Shown here piece after piece: positions 1-9,817 of a stretch of 64,000 nt of DNA; position 1 is the stretch's first letter; each line of letters starts with the position of its first letter. The notes under the pieces were generated by a model. That model searched no databases. It was not told where the DNA came from and worked only from the letters and a program-made list of their open reading frames with translations. The position numbers were made by a program, and so were the translations under genes. The stretch is from Paulinella micropora. Taxonomy: Eukaryota; Cercozoa; Imbricatea; Euglyphida; Paulinellidae. The stretch is from the NCBI GenBank assembly GCA_019918135.1, contig WBZZ01005889.1, positions 54,207 through 118,206 on the forward strand, in the 5' to 3' direction.

Positions 1-402
1 AATCGTTGTTTGGCCTCGTGTTGCAAAAAAAAAGGTATGATCTGGGTTTGCCACAACGACGTTTGTAAATTTGTGTATGCGTGTGATTCTGGTGTGTGTG
101 AATGTGTGTGAATTTTTTTTTACTGTTTCTGTTATTATCTGCGCAGGTTTGTGTCTCTGCAAAGAGCTAGATGGCGTCCTCTTCTATTTTTTTTCTTCCT
201 TCCTCTGTCTATCCTTGTCTTAACCAAGAGAAAAAGACATGTCTCTTTCTCTCTCTCTGCTTGTGTATGACTGTCTAAATCTCTGTACTAGTATCGTCTT
301 TGACAGCCATGTTGTCTGTTAGACAGCCACACCCAAAAAAGCTCTCCTTCGCTGTTTTGGCTTGTTTCCCTGCCTGCCAACAGAAAACAAAAAAGAACCT
401 CG
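1..402. other. Non-coding left edge, T/TG-rich
   Basis: No credible reading frame is seen. The stretch is T-rich, with TG dinucleotide runs near position 90 and CT-rich runs near 245. It ends in an A-rich segment directly before the ATG at 403. It probably carries the promoter of the first gene, but no specific element can be named. Confidence 0.5.
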
Positions 403-1671
403 ATGAACGCGGCCACCACGACCCTGCCTTACTTGCGATCAACGGAGATCAAGTCGCTAGAGAGTTTGCGCGAAGTTCTGCTTGCCAGAGTCTCTAGCAG
501 TGGCGGGGCTTGCGTGGAGGTCGTGCTGAACGCGGGCTCCGAACCGATCCCAAAAGACCGAACGTCGCCGCATGTCTGGTTCGACGAGTTCCAGAACGAG
601 CTTGGGCCAGGAGACAAGCGATTATGGTCCAAGATTATCAACTTTGCCAAGGCCCGCTGTATGTTCGGGTCTTTTTTGCTACGGCTGGCTACCCAGCCGA
701 TGTTTCTGCACGTTTCGTCCGCGCGGCTGGCCGAAGCACTAGAGGAGCTTACGCCCGCCCGTGCAGAAGTTCGTTTGCGGGGTTTGTGTGCTGCGCCCCT
801 CGACAACGCCCTGGCCAGGGATTGCCCTCTCTTGCGCGGGGTCTTCGTCGGTGAGCCTGGCCCCTTGGTAGTGGAGCTCCGCCTGACGCCGGCCGACCTT
901 GTTTCCCGTGTCCTGGGCCCGCGCGGCACTGTGGATAAAGCCCGCCTGCACGAGCTAGGGCATGTGCTAGTCTGCACGGAGGCCAGCCACTACTGGTTTG
1001 TGCAGCCCCGTCCGGCGTCACCTCGTGTGCCGTCCTTCAGTTCCTTGGTAGCGCTGCACGAGAGCCAGCAGGTCAAGTTCTTAGAATTATTCCGTGCACC
1101 CGACGCGTCTGATTCCGACGACGTGTCGGACTCCGAGGTTGCCCGCCGGGCTGCTACGGGCTCTGCTGCGCCAGAGCAGCTCCCTCCCGCAACCCAGCGC
1201 CAAATCTGCAAGGCCTGGACCATAGCCCGCGACACGCTGGTAGTATTCGACGCGCTCCCACAGCCAGACCCTTTGACGGGTTCCTTGGGCGCCGGCCCTA
1301 CGAAGCAGCAGCTAGAGTTAATCCTCTTGGAGATGCGGGCCAACGGCCTGTATGCCACAGTCTTGTTCAAGGACGAATTTGTAGACTATGACCCTGCAGA
1401 AAAGAACAAGCCAGAAGAATTCAAGGAGTACGAGAAAGTGCGCAACCAACAAGCCTGTCTACAGGGCCTGCTGCGCCCCCTGAGCCACGAGCTCAGCACG
1501 CGGGTCGCCGCCGTCCGCCACCAAGCCCACTTTCTCTGCCTCTGTCTACGGCACGTGATGGATGGTACTCCGGACTTTGTGCTCAGGCCGGAAGAGCGGG
1601 AGCGAGTCATCAACCACGAGCTGCAGAAGGACGAGGCCGCCGGCAAAAAGCGGCGCCGGCTAAAGCAATAA
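403..1671 (+). CDS. Hypothetical protein, 422 aa
   Basis: This is a full-length frame from an ATG preceded by an A-rich stretch, ending in TAA. I do not recognise the family. The protein starts with a mixed alpha/beta region, has an acidic serine patch (DASDSDDVSDSE) near residue 235, and ends in a basic stretch (KKRRRLKQ) that could be a nuclear localisation signal. There is no signal peptide or membrane segment. The GC-rich third positions and uninterrupted frame support a real gene. The function is unknown; a soluble, possibly nuclear protein is the most that can be inferred. Confidence 0.8.
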   Translation: MNAATTTLPYLRSTEIKSLESLREVLLARVSSSGGACVEVVLNAGSEPIPKDRTSPHVWFDEFQNELGPGDKRLWSKIINFAKARCMFGSFLLRLATQPMFLHVSSARLAEALEELTPARAEVRLRGLCAAPLDNALARDCPLLRGVFVGEPGPLVVELRLTPADLVSRVLGPRGTVDKARLHELGHVLVCTEASHYWFVQPRPASPRVPSFSSLVALHESQQVKFLELFRAPDASDSDDVSDSEVARRAATGSAAPEQLPPATQRQICKAWTIARDTLVVFDALPQPDPLTGSLGAGPTKQQLELILLEMRANGLYATVLFKDEFVDYDPAEKNKPEEFKEYEKVRNQQACLQGLLRPLSHELSTRVAAVRHQAHFLCLCLRHVMDGTPDFVLRPEERERVINHELQKDEAAGKKRRRLKQ

Positions 1672-2353
1672 AAAAAACACCTGATGTTAATTTGGCGCCA
1701 CTTTTTTCGTCTCTCGCTATTTCGCTTTCCTCTGCTTGCCAGATATTAGGGATTGAGAACTTTAGTCTTCTCTCTCCCCCCCCCCCCCCCCGCCCAAAAA
1801 GACAGTAGAGTTTATCCATTAAAAAAAAGAGTGTGATCCGTGTGTTAAAAAAGTTCGGAGAGCGTGCTGGTTTTGCAAAAATAAAACGTCGGTGTATTTT
1901 TAGCCGTGCGAGCAAAACGTCATCCGTCCTCATCTGTATTTTACGACGCCCCTTCGCATTAAACCAAAAAAAAGCCGGCTCCGGCACCTTGGACTAGTAT
2001 GGCCGCTGTTTAGGTGAGCCAAAGTGTTTAATCTGTACAGCTTGTCAACTGGTGGCAAGTACAAACCTCAAACTGCAGAATACAAACCCTTCTCCGGGAG
2101 TTATTAACAAAAAAAACAACCGGTTTTCTAGCTCGCCTGCCAAAAGAAAAGAGAGGGCCTTCCCGCGCCTTCTGGTGTGAGTTTGGTTTTTGTCTTTTTT
2201 ACTGTTGTGATATTTTTTATATTCCCTGTAGGCCAGGCACGAAAAAAAATCCTTGACGCTGTTTGGCTTTGGTTTTTACGTGGGCCTTGCCTTCTTCTCC
2301 TCGCGGGGCCTACACTACAGCTTATTCGAATACGTGTGCTTGTTCACTGCGCT
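1672..2353. other. Intergenic region with C14 tract
   Basis: No gene is supported. The stretch contains an A8 run right after the stop of the previous gene, a run of about 14 C near 1780 and several A/T runs. It lies between two convergent genes and may hold both transcript ends, but no terminator hairpin is obvious. Confidence 0.5.
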
Positions 2354-2695
2354 TTAAGTTAGGCGACTGTCAGGCACGACCCAGAAGACGCGCCGGCGCG
2401 AACTCAGGAGTTGGTGGTCCGTTTCCGACAGCACCCAACAACCGCACGTGGCACAATTCTCGACGAACGTAGTTTCGGCCTCGCCGCCGTCCACGACCGC
2501 ATTGGCTTTGTCAGCCAGATTTAGCAACGTGCTGTGCCAGGCCCCGCTCTTGACCGCTAGCGCGGCCGCTGCGAGCTCTGACAGGTCCTTTTCAGCCTCT
2601 AGTGCCTCTTCCTGGCCTACGTTTCGCTGTTCCAGATAGTGCGCCAGGCCCCGAACCAACGCCTGGGCAAGCCGGAGTTCCTTGTGCCCCGACAT
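2354..2695 (-). CDS. Hypothetical small protein, 113 aa
   Basis: The ATG at 2695 is chosen because upstream sequence in this frame is translated homopolymer and low-complexity DNA. The protein is mostly helical, with Leu/Ala-rich helices at residues 5-70. Near residue 80 it has a Cys cluster (ENCATCGCW) that could bind a metal. I do not recognise a family. The gene is convergent with the one at 403-1671. Long G runs (about 9 and 14) lie just upstream of the start at 2741-2800. Confidence 0.65.
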   Translation of the reverse strand: MSGHKELRLAQALVRGLAHYLEQRNVGQEEALEAEKDLSELAAAALAVKSGAWHSTLLNLADKANAVVDGGEAETTFVENCATCGCWVLSETDHQLLSSRRRVFWVVPDSRLT

Positions 2696-3115
2696 CTTTT
2701 GAAATTTTGACTTGTCTCGCGCCTCCCTCCTTTTTTTTTGGGGGGGGGGATTCTGGCTCGCCACTGGCCTGCTTCTTTGGGGCAGGGGGGGGGGGGGGGG
2801 AAGTGGCCAGACAGTCGAGCAAGAAAGGAGAGTGTAGTGAAGGAGGAAGAGCAATCTCGCGGTCAGCCTGCCGTCGCCCTCTGTCAACGGGGTTGCTCGA
2901 ACGCCTCCTCAAGCAAGCAAGCCCCCCTCTGAAATCATCTGTTGTCTCTCACTGCTTACAAAAAAAAGCTTTGTCGGACGGTGCAGAAAGTTTTTTTATT
3001 ATACCAACGTTTACGCTGCCAAGAGAATAAAAAAAAAATCCTAGCGCGAGTTGGGGGGGGGGGGGGAGGAAAGGGAGGGCTTGTCAAATTCGGTTCAGAA
3101 AATAAAAAAGGAATT

Positions 3116-5322
3116 TTATTCGACTAAGACCACACAGTCACGCAGAGCCAAGGCCACCTCGGAATTACCATCGCTGGTGTCCTCGGTGGCCTCGTACAGG
3201 CCGCCTGCTAACTGTCGCCACGGTTGGCGACAGTCAGTAGTCTGCCGGTCGTAGTACAAATAAATGAGCGACAACCCCTGGCGGCCCGCGACCTCTGGCA
3301 CGCAAACTTCCCGTAGGTCCGTCAACAAGCGCTGCAGGCGCTCGAACCTAGACTGCAGCGACGGGTCGTAAAGAACGTCGTCCACCAGAAAGTAGTGCGG
3401 GTTGAAACGAACGTACACAATTGGCAGTTCCCGAAAGTCGGGGTTGGCTGCTAATGCAGTGCTGATCTTAAGCACGCGCCCGAGCTCGCATCGGTAACGG
3501 CGGTGCGCGAACTCATCGTTGCCTAACAAGACCAGACACCGACGCGAGGGTGGCAGCGACTGGAATTCGAGCAGATGGAAATCGGGCCGCAAGCTCACGG
3601 CTCCTGCCAACGGTGGTGTGAGCTGAGAATTGCAGTGCTTGTAGACGATGGCATTGGCAAAATCGCGGTCGAACGCCCAGCCCTGAACCTTCAGAAACTC
3701 CGCCAACTTCTGTTCGCTCCTGAAGCGCAGGGCGATGCCTTCGGCCGTGTGACAGCGCTGCACGTGGTCATCTAACGCCCGCGCGGTTTTGCAGCGCGTC
3801 GTGCATTCGACCAGGCCTGTCTGAAACTTGGTTGTGCTGAAGGACGCAAATGGGCATCTGTGTTGCCAGTTTTTGCTCTCCTCGTGCTTTCGTTCGTGCT
3901 TCCGAAGACTGCCGGATTCTGTAAAGCAACCGCCGCATTCAGTGCGCACAAAGGGCTTTTCCCCCGTGTGTACCCGCATATGCTTGTTGAGGCTAGCATG
4001 CCTGGTAAAGCAAGTGCCGCACAGGTTGCACGCGAATGGTTTGTCGTTTGTGTGCGCACGCACGTGTTTTCTGAGATCGCCAGATCGTGTAAAGCAACTG
4101 CCGCATTCAGTGCACACAAACGGTTTGTCGTTTGTGTGCATCCGCATATGACTTTTGAGACTGCCAGATCGTGTAAAGCAGGTGCCACATTCAGTGCACA
4201 CAAACGGTTTTTCCCCCGTGTGTTTCCGCCTGTGCCTTTTGAGATCGCCGGCTTGTGTACAGCGGTAGCCGCATTCGGCACACGTATAAGGCTTTACACC
4301 AGAGTGGATCCGCACATGTTTTTTGAGAGCACCAGAGGTTGTACAGCGATAGTGACATTCAGCGCACACAAATGGCTTTTCTCCCGTATGCGTCCGCACG
4401 TGCATTGTGAGAGCACCGGGGCTTGTACAGGAGTAGTTACAGAAAGTGCACGCGTAAGGTCTGTCGTTTGTGTGCGTTCGTATATGCGTCCTGAGACCGC
4501 TGCCTACGGCAAAGCGCTTGTCGCATAGAGTGCACGCGTAAGGCTTGTCGTTGTGTGCGTTCGTATATGCGTCTTGAGAGCGCTACTTGTGGCAAAGCGC
4601 TTGTTGCATATAGTGCACGCGTAAGGTCTGTCGTTTGTGTGCGTACGTACGTGCGTCTTGAGAGTGCTACCCGTGGCAAAGCGCTTGTCGCATAGAGTGC
4701 ACGCGTAAGGCTTGTCGTTTGTGTGCGTTAGCATATGCTCCTGGAGTCTGCCAGAGCTAGCACTGCTGTAGTCGCATATAGAACACGCAAACGGTCTTTC
4801 TCCGGGGTGTGTCCGCTGGTGTCTCTGGAGGTTGTTAGATTGTGTAAAGCAAAGACCGCATTCAGTACACCTGTAAGGTTTGTCACCTGCATGGAGCAGT
4901 CCGTGCCTTTTCAGACTGCTACCTTTCGTGAAGCTAGCCCCACATTGATCACAAGTAAACTTGTTCTGCGTTACTTTCGAACCTGGATTGTTCTCTTGCC
5001 GTCCTTCGCTTTTCTTGGTCACGTCTTCTTGCGCACACAACGTCGTCTGGACCACGCACTGTTCTGTTGGTGGCGAGGCCTGTTCTCCTTCCAGCCGCCG
5101 GCGCTTGTGGCTGCCCGCAGCGAACCGGGGCACCAGCGCGCGCGTGAGCGGTACACAGCCTGACACGGGCCACGCGGCAGGGTCCGCGGTGCCCGACTGC
5201 CTCGTCGTAGGCAGTGCGACAGAACAATCACCCTTGTCTACGCACGGGCTCGCGTCCTCGAGGTTGAAGAGCGCATCGCGAGTGCCTTCCTTTGTCACCA
5301 AGTGACTGTCGCGGCTATCCAT
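3116..5322 (-). CDS. C2H2 zinc-finger array with C-terminal nuclease-like domain (frameshifted)
   Basis: This reads as one gene of about 735 codons split by a single missing T near 4550: GTCGTTGTGTGCG there, against GTCGTTTGTGTGCG in neighbouring finger units. The ATG is at 5322. Residues 1-120 are a linker with a basic patch (HKRRRLE). Residues ~122-485 hold 12 canonical C2H2 fingers with HTGEKPF or HTNDKPY linkers, plus a 13th whose first Cys is Arg. The last ~245 residues include RPDF, then LLGNDEFAHRRYRCE, then YVRFNPHYF. That order resembles a restriction-endonuclease-like domain found after C2H2 fingers in algal and algal-virus proteins. The E usually preceding the DE pair seems to be G here, so activity is uncertain. 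An internal in-frame ATG at 4405 could start a shorter product with seven fingers, the last one degenerate. Confidence 0.85.
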
Positions 5323-5898
5323 GACTATTTTTTTATTCTGGCCACGCAAAGGCTCTGCGCGGGGTTCTGGGCTGCAGACTCTGGTAGCCGACCGTTCGGC
5401 TCCCCCCCCCCCCCCCCTTCCTCCGCCTGAGCTTTTGCCTTGACGTGAACCTCTTCGCCGACCTACCCGCTGGAAGGTAAGGGGCATACTGATAGCAAAG
5501 AAAAAAAAAAGGGGGGGGGGGGGAAGGGAGGGAGAGAGGGGGGGGGGGGGGGGCCGCGTACTTGCACAAGCGGCCCCCCCCCCTCTCCCCCTTCTCCTGC
5601 CTCCAGCGACGCTCACAAACCCCGCTCACGCCACACTCTTCCTCTCCCTCCCCACCCCTGTGCGGCCCTCCCCCCCCCCCCCTTCTCAGTCTGTTGCGAC
5701 AACGGACTAAGAGTGCGAGCGAGAGAAAAGACTGACACGAGCGGTCTCCAGGATAGACACTTTGCAGTGCGGGCCTCGCACTCCCTCCATCCTTTGCACT
5801 ACCTATCCCCTTCCCCTCCACAACCGAGGCAGACGTCCTCCTCCCGAGCCACATACCAGACATGATTTTTGTTTTGTTTTGTGTGTGTTACAGGCGCT
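5323..5898. other. Divergent promoter region with G/C hairpin
   Basis: This spacer separates two divergent genes. It contains C-runs at about 5402 and 5670 and a strong hairpin at about 5530-5597: a long G run ending CCGC, a 12-base loop (gtacttgcacaa), then GCGG and a long C run ending CTCTC. Before the + gene is a T/TG-rich stretch ending TTACAG ten bases before the ATG, which looks like a 3' splice acceptor but may be chance. Both promoters must lie here. Confidence 0.6.
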
Positions 5899-7590
5899 AT
5901 GAGCAAGTACGTAGATTCTGAAGCGGTCGGCGGGAGCGACGACGAGAGCAGCGACTCAGAGGAGTCCCTGGACAGCGAGGAGGAATCACCAGAGAGCGAC
6001 GACGGGTCGTTCATCGCGGACGACGACGAGGACGGCGAGGAAGAGGAGAAGAGTGAGGCGGAGGCAGGGTCGTCCAAGAAACGTGGGCGCCGCGAAGCAG
6101 GTGCGGAGGGCCCTGGCAAGAAGTCTAAGAAGAGCAAGAAGAGCAAGAAGAGCAAGAAGAAGAACAAGAAGAAGCAGGACGAAGAAGACCGAAGTGCCAA
6201 GAAACGCAAGACCGAAGAGGGCGCCAAGCCCAAGAAGAAGGCGAAGCCCGCCAGGGGGGACAGCTCCGCTTCCACGTCGGACTCCGAGGTCGAAGCAGAA
6301 GAGAAACGCGCCCCCGACTTGCAGAACGTCACTCCGCTGCAGGCCGGGCAACAGATCAACCCGTGGGAGAACCGTAACATCGAGTTGCTCATCAGGATGC
6401 CCGGAAATCTCGCGGGCAAGTTCGCGGAGCGCAGCGCCCTGCTGAAGGCCGTCTGGTCGGTCCGGCACGACCCGCGCGCCCACCCCCAGCAGCTGCAGGC
6501 CAAGCAGAAGTTCTACATGACGGAGCCCGGGCTGCCCGGCAACGGCGACAACTCCGGGGCCGCTGGTACACGGAGTCGTGGTAACTGGGGCTGGAGCGCG
6601 CGGCTGCGCCTGAGCAAGCCGCTGAATAGCAAGAGCCTGGCGGCGCTCGGTGCCTTTGGCAGGGACAAGACCGTGCAGCAGGTACGCGTAGGCACTTCCA
6701 AGGCCCTGCGCGGCCTGCACTGGCACTGGCGCCCGCCCCAAGAATTAGCAGGCCATCACAAGAAGTTCGACCCCGTGGCCCGCAACCTGCACAGCCTGGG
6801 CCGCGACGTGTTTGGCGAGCTGACCGTGGGCGATATCGGCCAGCTAATAGTCCTGCCCGCTATCCCGTTCGATCGCTCGGCGCCCCAGCCGCTCATTACC
6901 GCAACTAGTGAGGCCCTGTACGTCATGATGACCCTGCGCGCCCCCGCGGGCAAGGGGACCGTGGACGGCCTGCCCCACGTCGCCCTGCAGACGGGGCTCG
7001 CCACCTTCGTGAGCCTCGGGCTGGCGGCAGGTTTGGTGCCACACCTGGCCGCTATCGAGCAGTGCGGCAACAGAGCCTATGACGAGAGGGGGCAGGCCAA
7101 GGGCTTCATTCTGCCGTCGGGCCTGCTGGAAGTGGTACGCAAGCGGGCCCAGGACGCGAATTGGCTGCCGCCGCGCTACGTGGAGAGCTTGCAAGAATCG
7201 GAGAGAGCGGCGGAGGCGGCCTCGTCGTCGTCAACCTCAGCGCGCGCCGAATCGTTACCAGCCGGCCTGGAAAACAAGCTCAAGGCGTTCGGCGAAGCAC
7301 TGAGCGTAGTCCAGCACTTCTTTTCCGAGTCGGCAGCCTTCTACCGCGCGGCCGCCGCACAGAACTTGAACTTCGCGCGGGCCCAGGAGAAGAGCGCGGC
7401 GGCGATTGTGGGCGGGAGCAAGGCAGTGCAGGGGCTGCTGGAGGAGATGTCGGCCCTGGCGGCACCGCCCGCGCCCGACAGCGCTGCGCCACCCGCGCCC
7501 GACAGCGCTGCGCCACCCGCGCCCACGATAATGGAGCCCGCAGCAGCCGCCCTGAAGGAGGAGGAAAGCGCGCCGGCGGACCCCGTGTAA
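5899..7590 (+). CDS. Acidic/Lys-rich protein with orphan globular domain, 563 aa
   Basis: The ATG at 5899 is preferred; the open frame upstream has no ATG. Residues 1-60 are extremely acidic (DSEESLDSEEE, FIADDDED), and residues ~65-125 are Lys repeats (SKKSKKSKKSKK) typical of nuclear or nucleolar tails. Residues ~135-430 form a globular region that I cannot assign. A Ser/Ala linker, a helical segment and an eight-residue repeat PPAPDSAA (two full copies and a partial one) follow near the C-terminus. The charge pattern suggests a chromatin- or nucleic-acid-binding protein. A packaging or replication role is possible but unsupported. Confidence 0.8.
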   Translation: MSKYVDSEAVGGSDDESSDSEESLDSEEESPESDDGSFIADDDEDGEEEEKSEAEAGSSKKRGRREAGAEGPGKKSKKSKKSKKSKKKNKKKQDEEDRSAKKRKTEEGAKPKKKAKPARGDSSASTSDSEVEAEEKRAPDLQNVTPLQAGQQINPWENRNIELLIRMPGNLAGKFAERSALLKAVWSVRHDPRAHPQQLQAKQKFYMTEPGLPGNGDNSGAAGTRSRGNWGWSARLRLSKPLNSKSLAALGAFGRDKTVQQVRVGTSKALRGLHWHWRPPQELAGHHKKFDPVARNLHSLGRDVFGELTVGDIGQLIVLPAIPFDRSAPQPLITATSEALYVMMTLRAPAGKGTVDGLPHVALQTGLATFVSLGLAAGLVPHLAAIEQCGNRAYDERGQAKGFILPSGLLEVVRKRAQDANWLPPRYVESLQESERAAEAASSSSTSARAESLPAGLENKLKAFGEALSVVQHFFSESAAFYRAAAAQNLNFARAQEKSAAAIVGGSKAVQGLLEEMSALAAPPAPDSAAPPAPDSAAPPAPTIMEPAAAALKEEESAPADPV

Positions 7591-8086
7591 TCCTCAAAGA
7601 AAAAGGAAGTTAGGAACGAGACGGCCTATTCTCTCACTCTCAGTATTTCTGTGTTAGTTAAAAAAAAGACAGCCACGACGTTCAGGAAAAAAAAAAAAGT
7701 ACCGCCGAGCAGGCACGGCAGCAAACCAAAAAAAAAAAAGCAGGCAGCCGACAAGGCTCTAGATTGCAGGTCCGGGTACCATGGGGGGAGAGTTGTTTCT
7801 CTCCCTCTCCTGCCCCCTTTTCCCCCTCTTTGTCCTTCTCTCTCTCTCTCCCTTCCCCCCCCCCCCTCCCCCCGCTACGGTCTGCTCTCCTCTATTTTGC
7901 CCCCTCCTCTCCAGTTCTGTTCATGTTTTTTTTAAAAGGCCTGCCGCCGTCTTTTGATTAAAATACCTCTCGGGCTGCCTAGTTTCTTTTTTTTGGTGGA
8001 CGGAAATCCCTCCCTTTAAAAAAAAAGACAACAAGAAGACAAGGACTCTGCTGGCGTCAGGCCGAAGATCAACGAAAAAAAAAAGA
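7591..8086. other. Intergenic, pyrimidine- and A-tract-rich
   Basis: No gene is supported. The first part has A-runs of 7-12. The middle, about 7796-7925, is pyrimidine-rich with CT repeats and C tracts. An A10 run lies immediately before the ATG at 8087. Confidence 0.5.
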
Positions 8087-9414
8087 ATGCAGCACGTCGT
8101 GTTACCCCTCGAAGTTACGCTGGACTGGCAGAAATCAGTAAATGCGACGTACCCCGGGCTGTACTAGCTCTGGCCCCAAGTTCGGCTGCCGCATCCCCCG
8201 CGCGCACGATCTGCCCGCCGAGTTGCTGGAGCAAGCTTGCATGCCCACGTTCCTGGCCGTGGTGTGCGAGGACGACGCGGAGCCCGTGATGACCGCGATC
8301 GCGGCCAAGAAAGCAGTCTTGTTAGCAACCTTGTTCCAGCGCGCGGACTCCTCTGTAGCGAGGCTGGTGTTGTACAGGGTGCTATCGCTACCGCTAGGAG
8401 GGGTTCTTTTTATCCTCAAGGACAACACGCCCCTGACAGAACCCCTCGCCATGGCCAGCCCGTGCCTGGACACGCCGTGTGATCTGACCATCAACGGCAG
8501 GGCGCAGCACTCGCCCGAATATCAGGAAATACGGGGTTGGTGGGTGCTCAGGCTGGCCGCGTGTCGGTCTGACAGGAATTTCTACGGGGTAGGCTCGCAG
8601 GTGCTGCTGCGCAGTAGTTCTTGGGGCCTGGTAATCGGCCGCGGCGAGAAGCATTTCTATTGCTTGAGCTGGGGCCAGATCCGGGCTAGGTACCGCACGG
8701 TCCGCGGCTTGTGTACGATGGCGCCCAGAGTTCGGGTGCCCCTACTACCCCCCTGCACGGAGCCCGTGTTAGATAGCACCGGGAGCCAGGCACGGTGGCT
8801 TCCCAGCACACCCCCGATTACTAAGTGGACCCCGCCCCTACAGGGTGTGCTGATGCAGTGCCTGCCCCCTGGCAGCAAGTTGGTGTTCCAACCCCCAGCG
8901 GGCGCGCCAACGTACCAGACCGTGGTGTTGGAGCCAGTGGAAGAGGACAAGCTGTTCGAGGCGTTCTGTAGCTACGAGGTCCGTGACGACGGCAGAGAGC
9001 ACACCGAGGGTTCGGCCCTGCGGCTCCAAGTCACGGGCCCTACTCTGGAGGACGATAACTGCAGGCTGGTAGAGGGGCTCTCGTTCTTCCAGCAGCCCCC
9101 GCGCGGCAGGCACTGTTGTGTGGGCTTTTGCCAGCAGACGGGAGTACATCACAGCAGCTGCCCCAGGCCTCGTCCGGGCGAGGTCGTCTTTTCGTGCGGG
9201 CGCGAGGACCTGTGCCTCCGGCAGGGGGTTAATTATGGCAGGTTAATCAGGATAGAAAGCCTGGACCAACCACACCTGCTTTCCTGGCAGAACGGCCTGG
9301 ACCAGGCAGGGGCGAGCGGTCAAGGTCTTTGTGGACGGCTTACAATACCGTCAGGGCGGCACCATCTCTATCCTAGAACTCCGGCCCGCCAACAAGGCGG
9401 GCCCTCGTCCGTGA
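8087..9414 (+). CDS. Hypothetical protein, ~441 aa, two apparent frameshifts
   Basis: The long central frame (about 8142-9300) has no good start. An ATG at 8087 just after an A10 run opens a coding-like frame that meets TAG at 8165, so a shift is needed near 8140-8165. At the far end, a different frame from about 9300 reads VKVFVDGLQYRQGGT and ends in TGA at 9412, far more protein-like than the continuing frame, which runs into A-rich DNA. Both shifts go in the same direction (one extra base each), giving 442 codons. No family is recognised. It is soluble-looking, Cys-containing, with Pro-rich turns and no membrane segment. Confidence 0.65.
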
Positions 9415-9817
9415 GAAAGAAAGAAGGAAAGACCGCACTTGGAAAAAAACTCTGCTTTTTCTTGCCATGTGCGGCTAGCCCCCGCTTGCAAAAAAAAAAG
9501 GAGACAACCAAAAAAAAAGAAAATAGAAGGGCGCGGTGCGGACGGCTCAGGAAAGAGGAGGATGTTTAGTTCAAAGAAAAAATGGGGGGGGGGGGGAAGG
9601 GGGCAACAACGGCCGGCGAGTAGAAAGAGAGCGGGGGTAAAGAAAAAGCAGGAAAAAAACCAAGCAAAAAAGAAAAATGGGAGGCCACAGGAAAACAAAA
9701 AGAGCGTCTCTCCCCCCAAAAAAATTGTAGCGAATAAAAAAAAGACCCAAGTTTTCTTTTTTTTGGACGGTAGTTTTACTTTTCTTTTTCCAGACAGTCA
9801 CAAAAAAGAAAAGGGCC
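9415..9817. other. Intergenic, A-tract and G-tract rich
   Basis: No gene is supported. It is dominated by A-rich runs and a G12 run near 9586. A T-rich stretch (T8 near 9757) and an A/G-rich leader lie directly before the ATG at 9818. Confidence 0.5.

Noticed and set aside
5885-5895. Possible 3' splice site (T-rich then TTACAG) just before the ATG at 5899
   Set aside because: No matching 5' exon or donor is visible upstream, and other genes show no introns; kept only as a remark.
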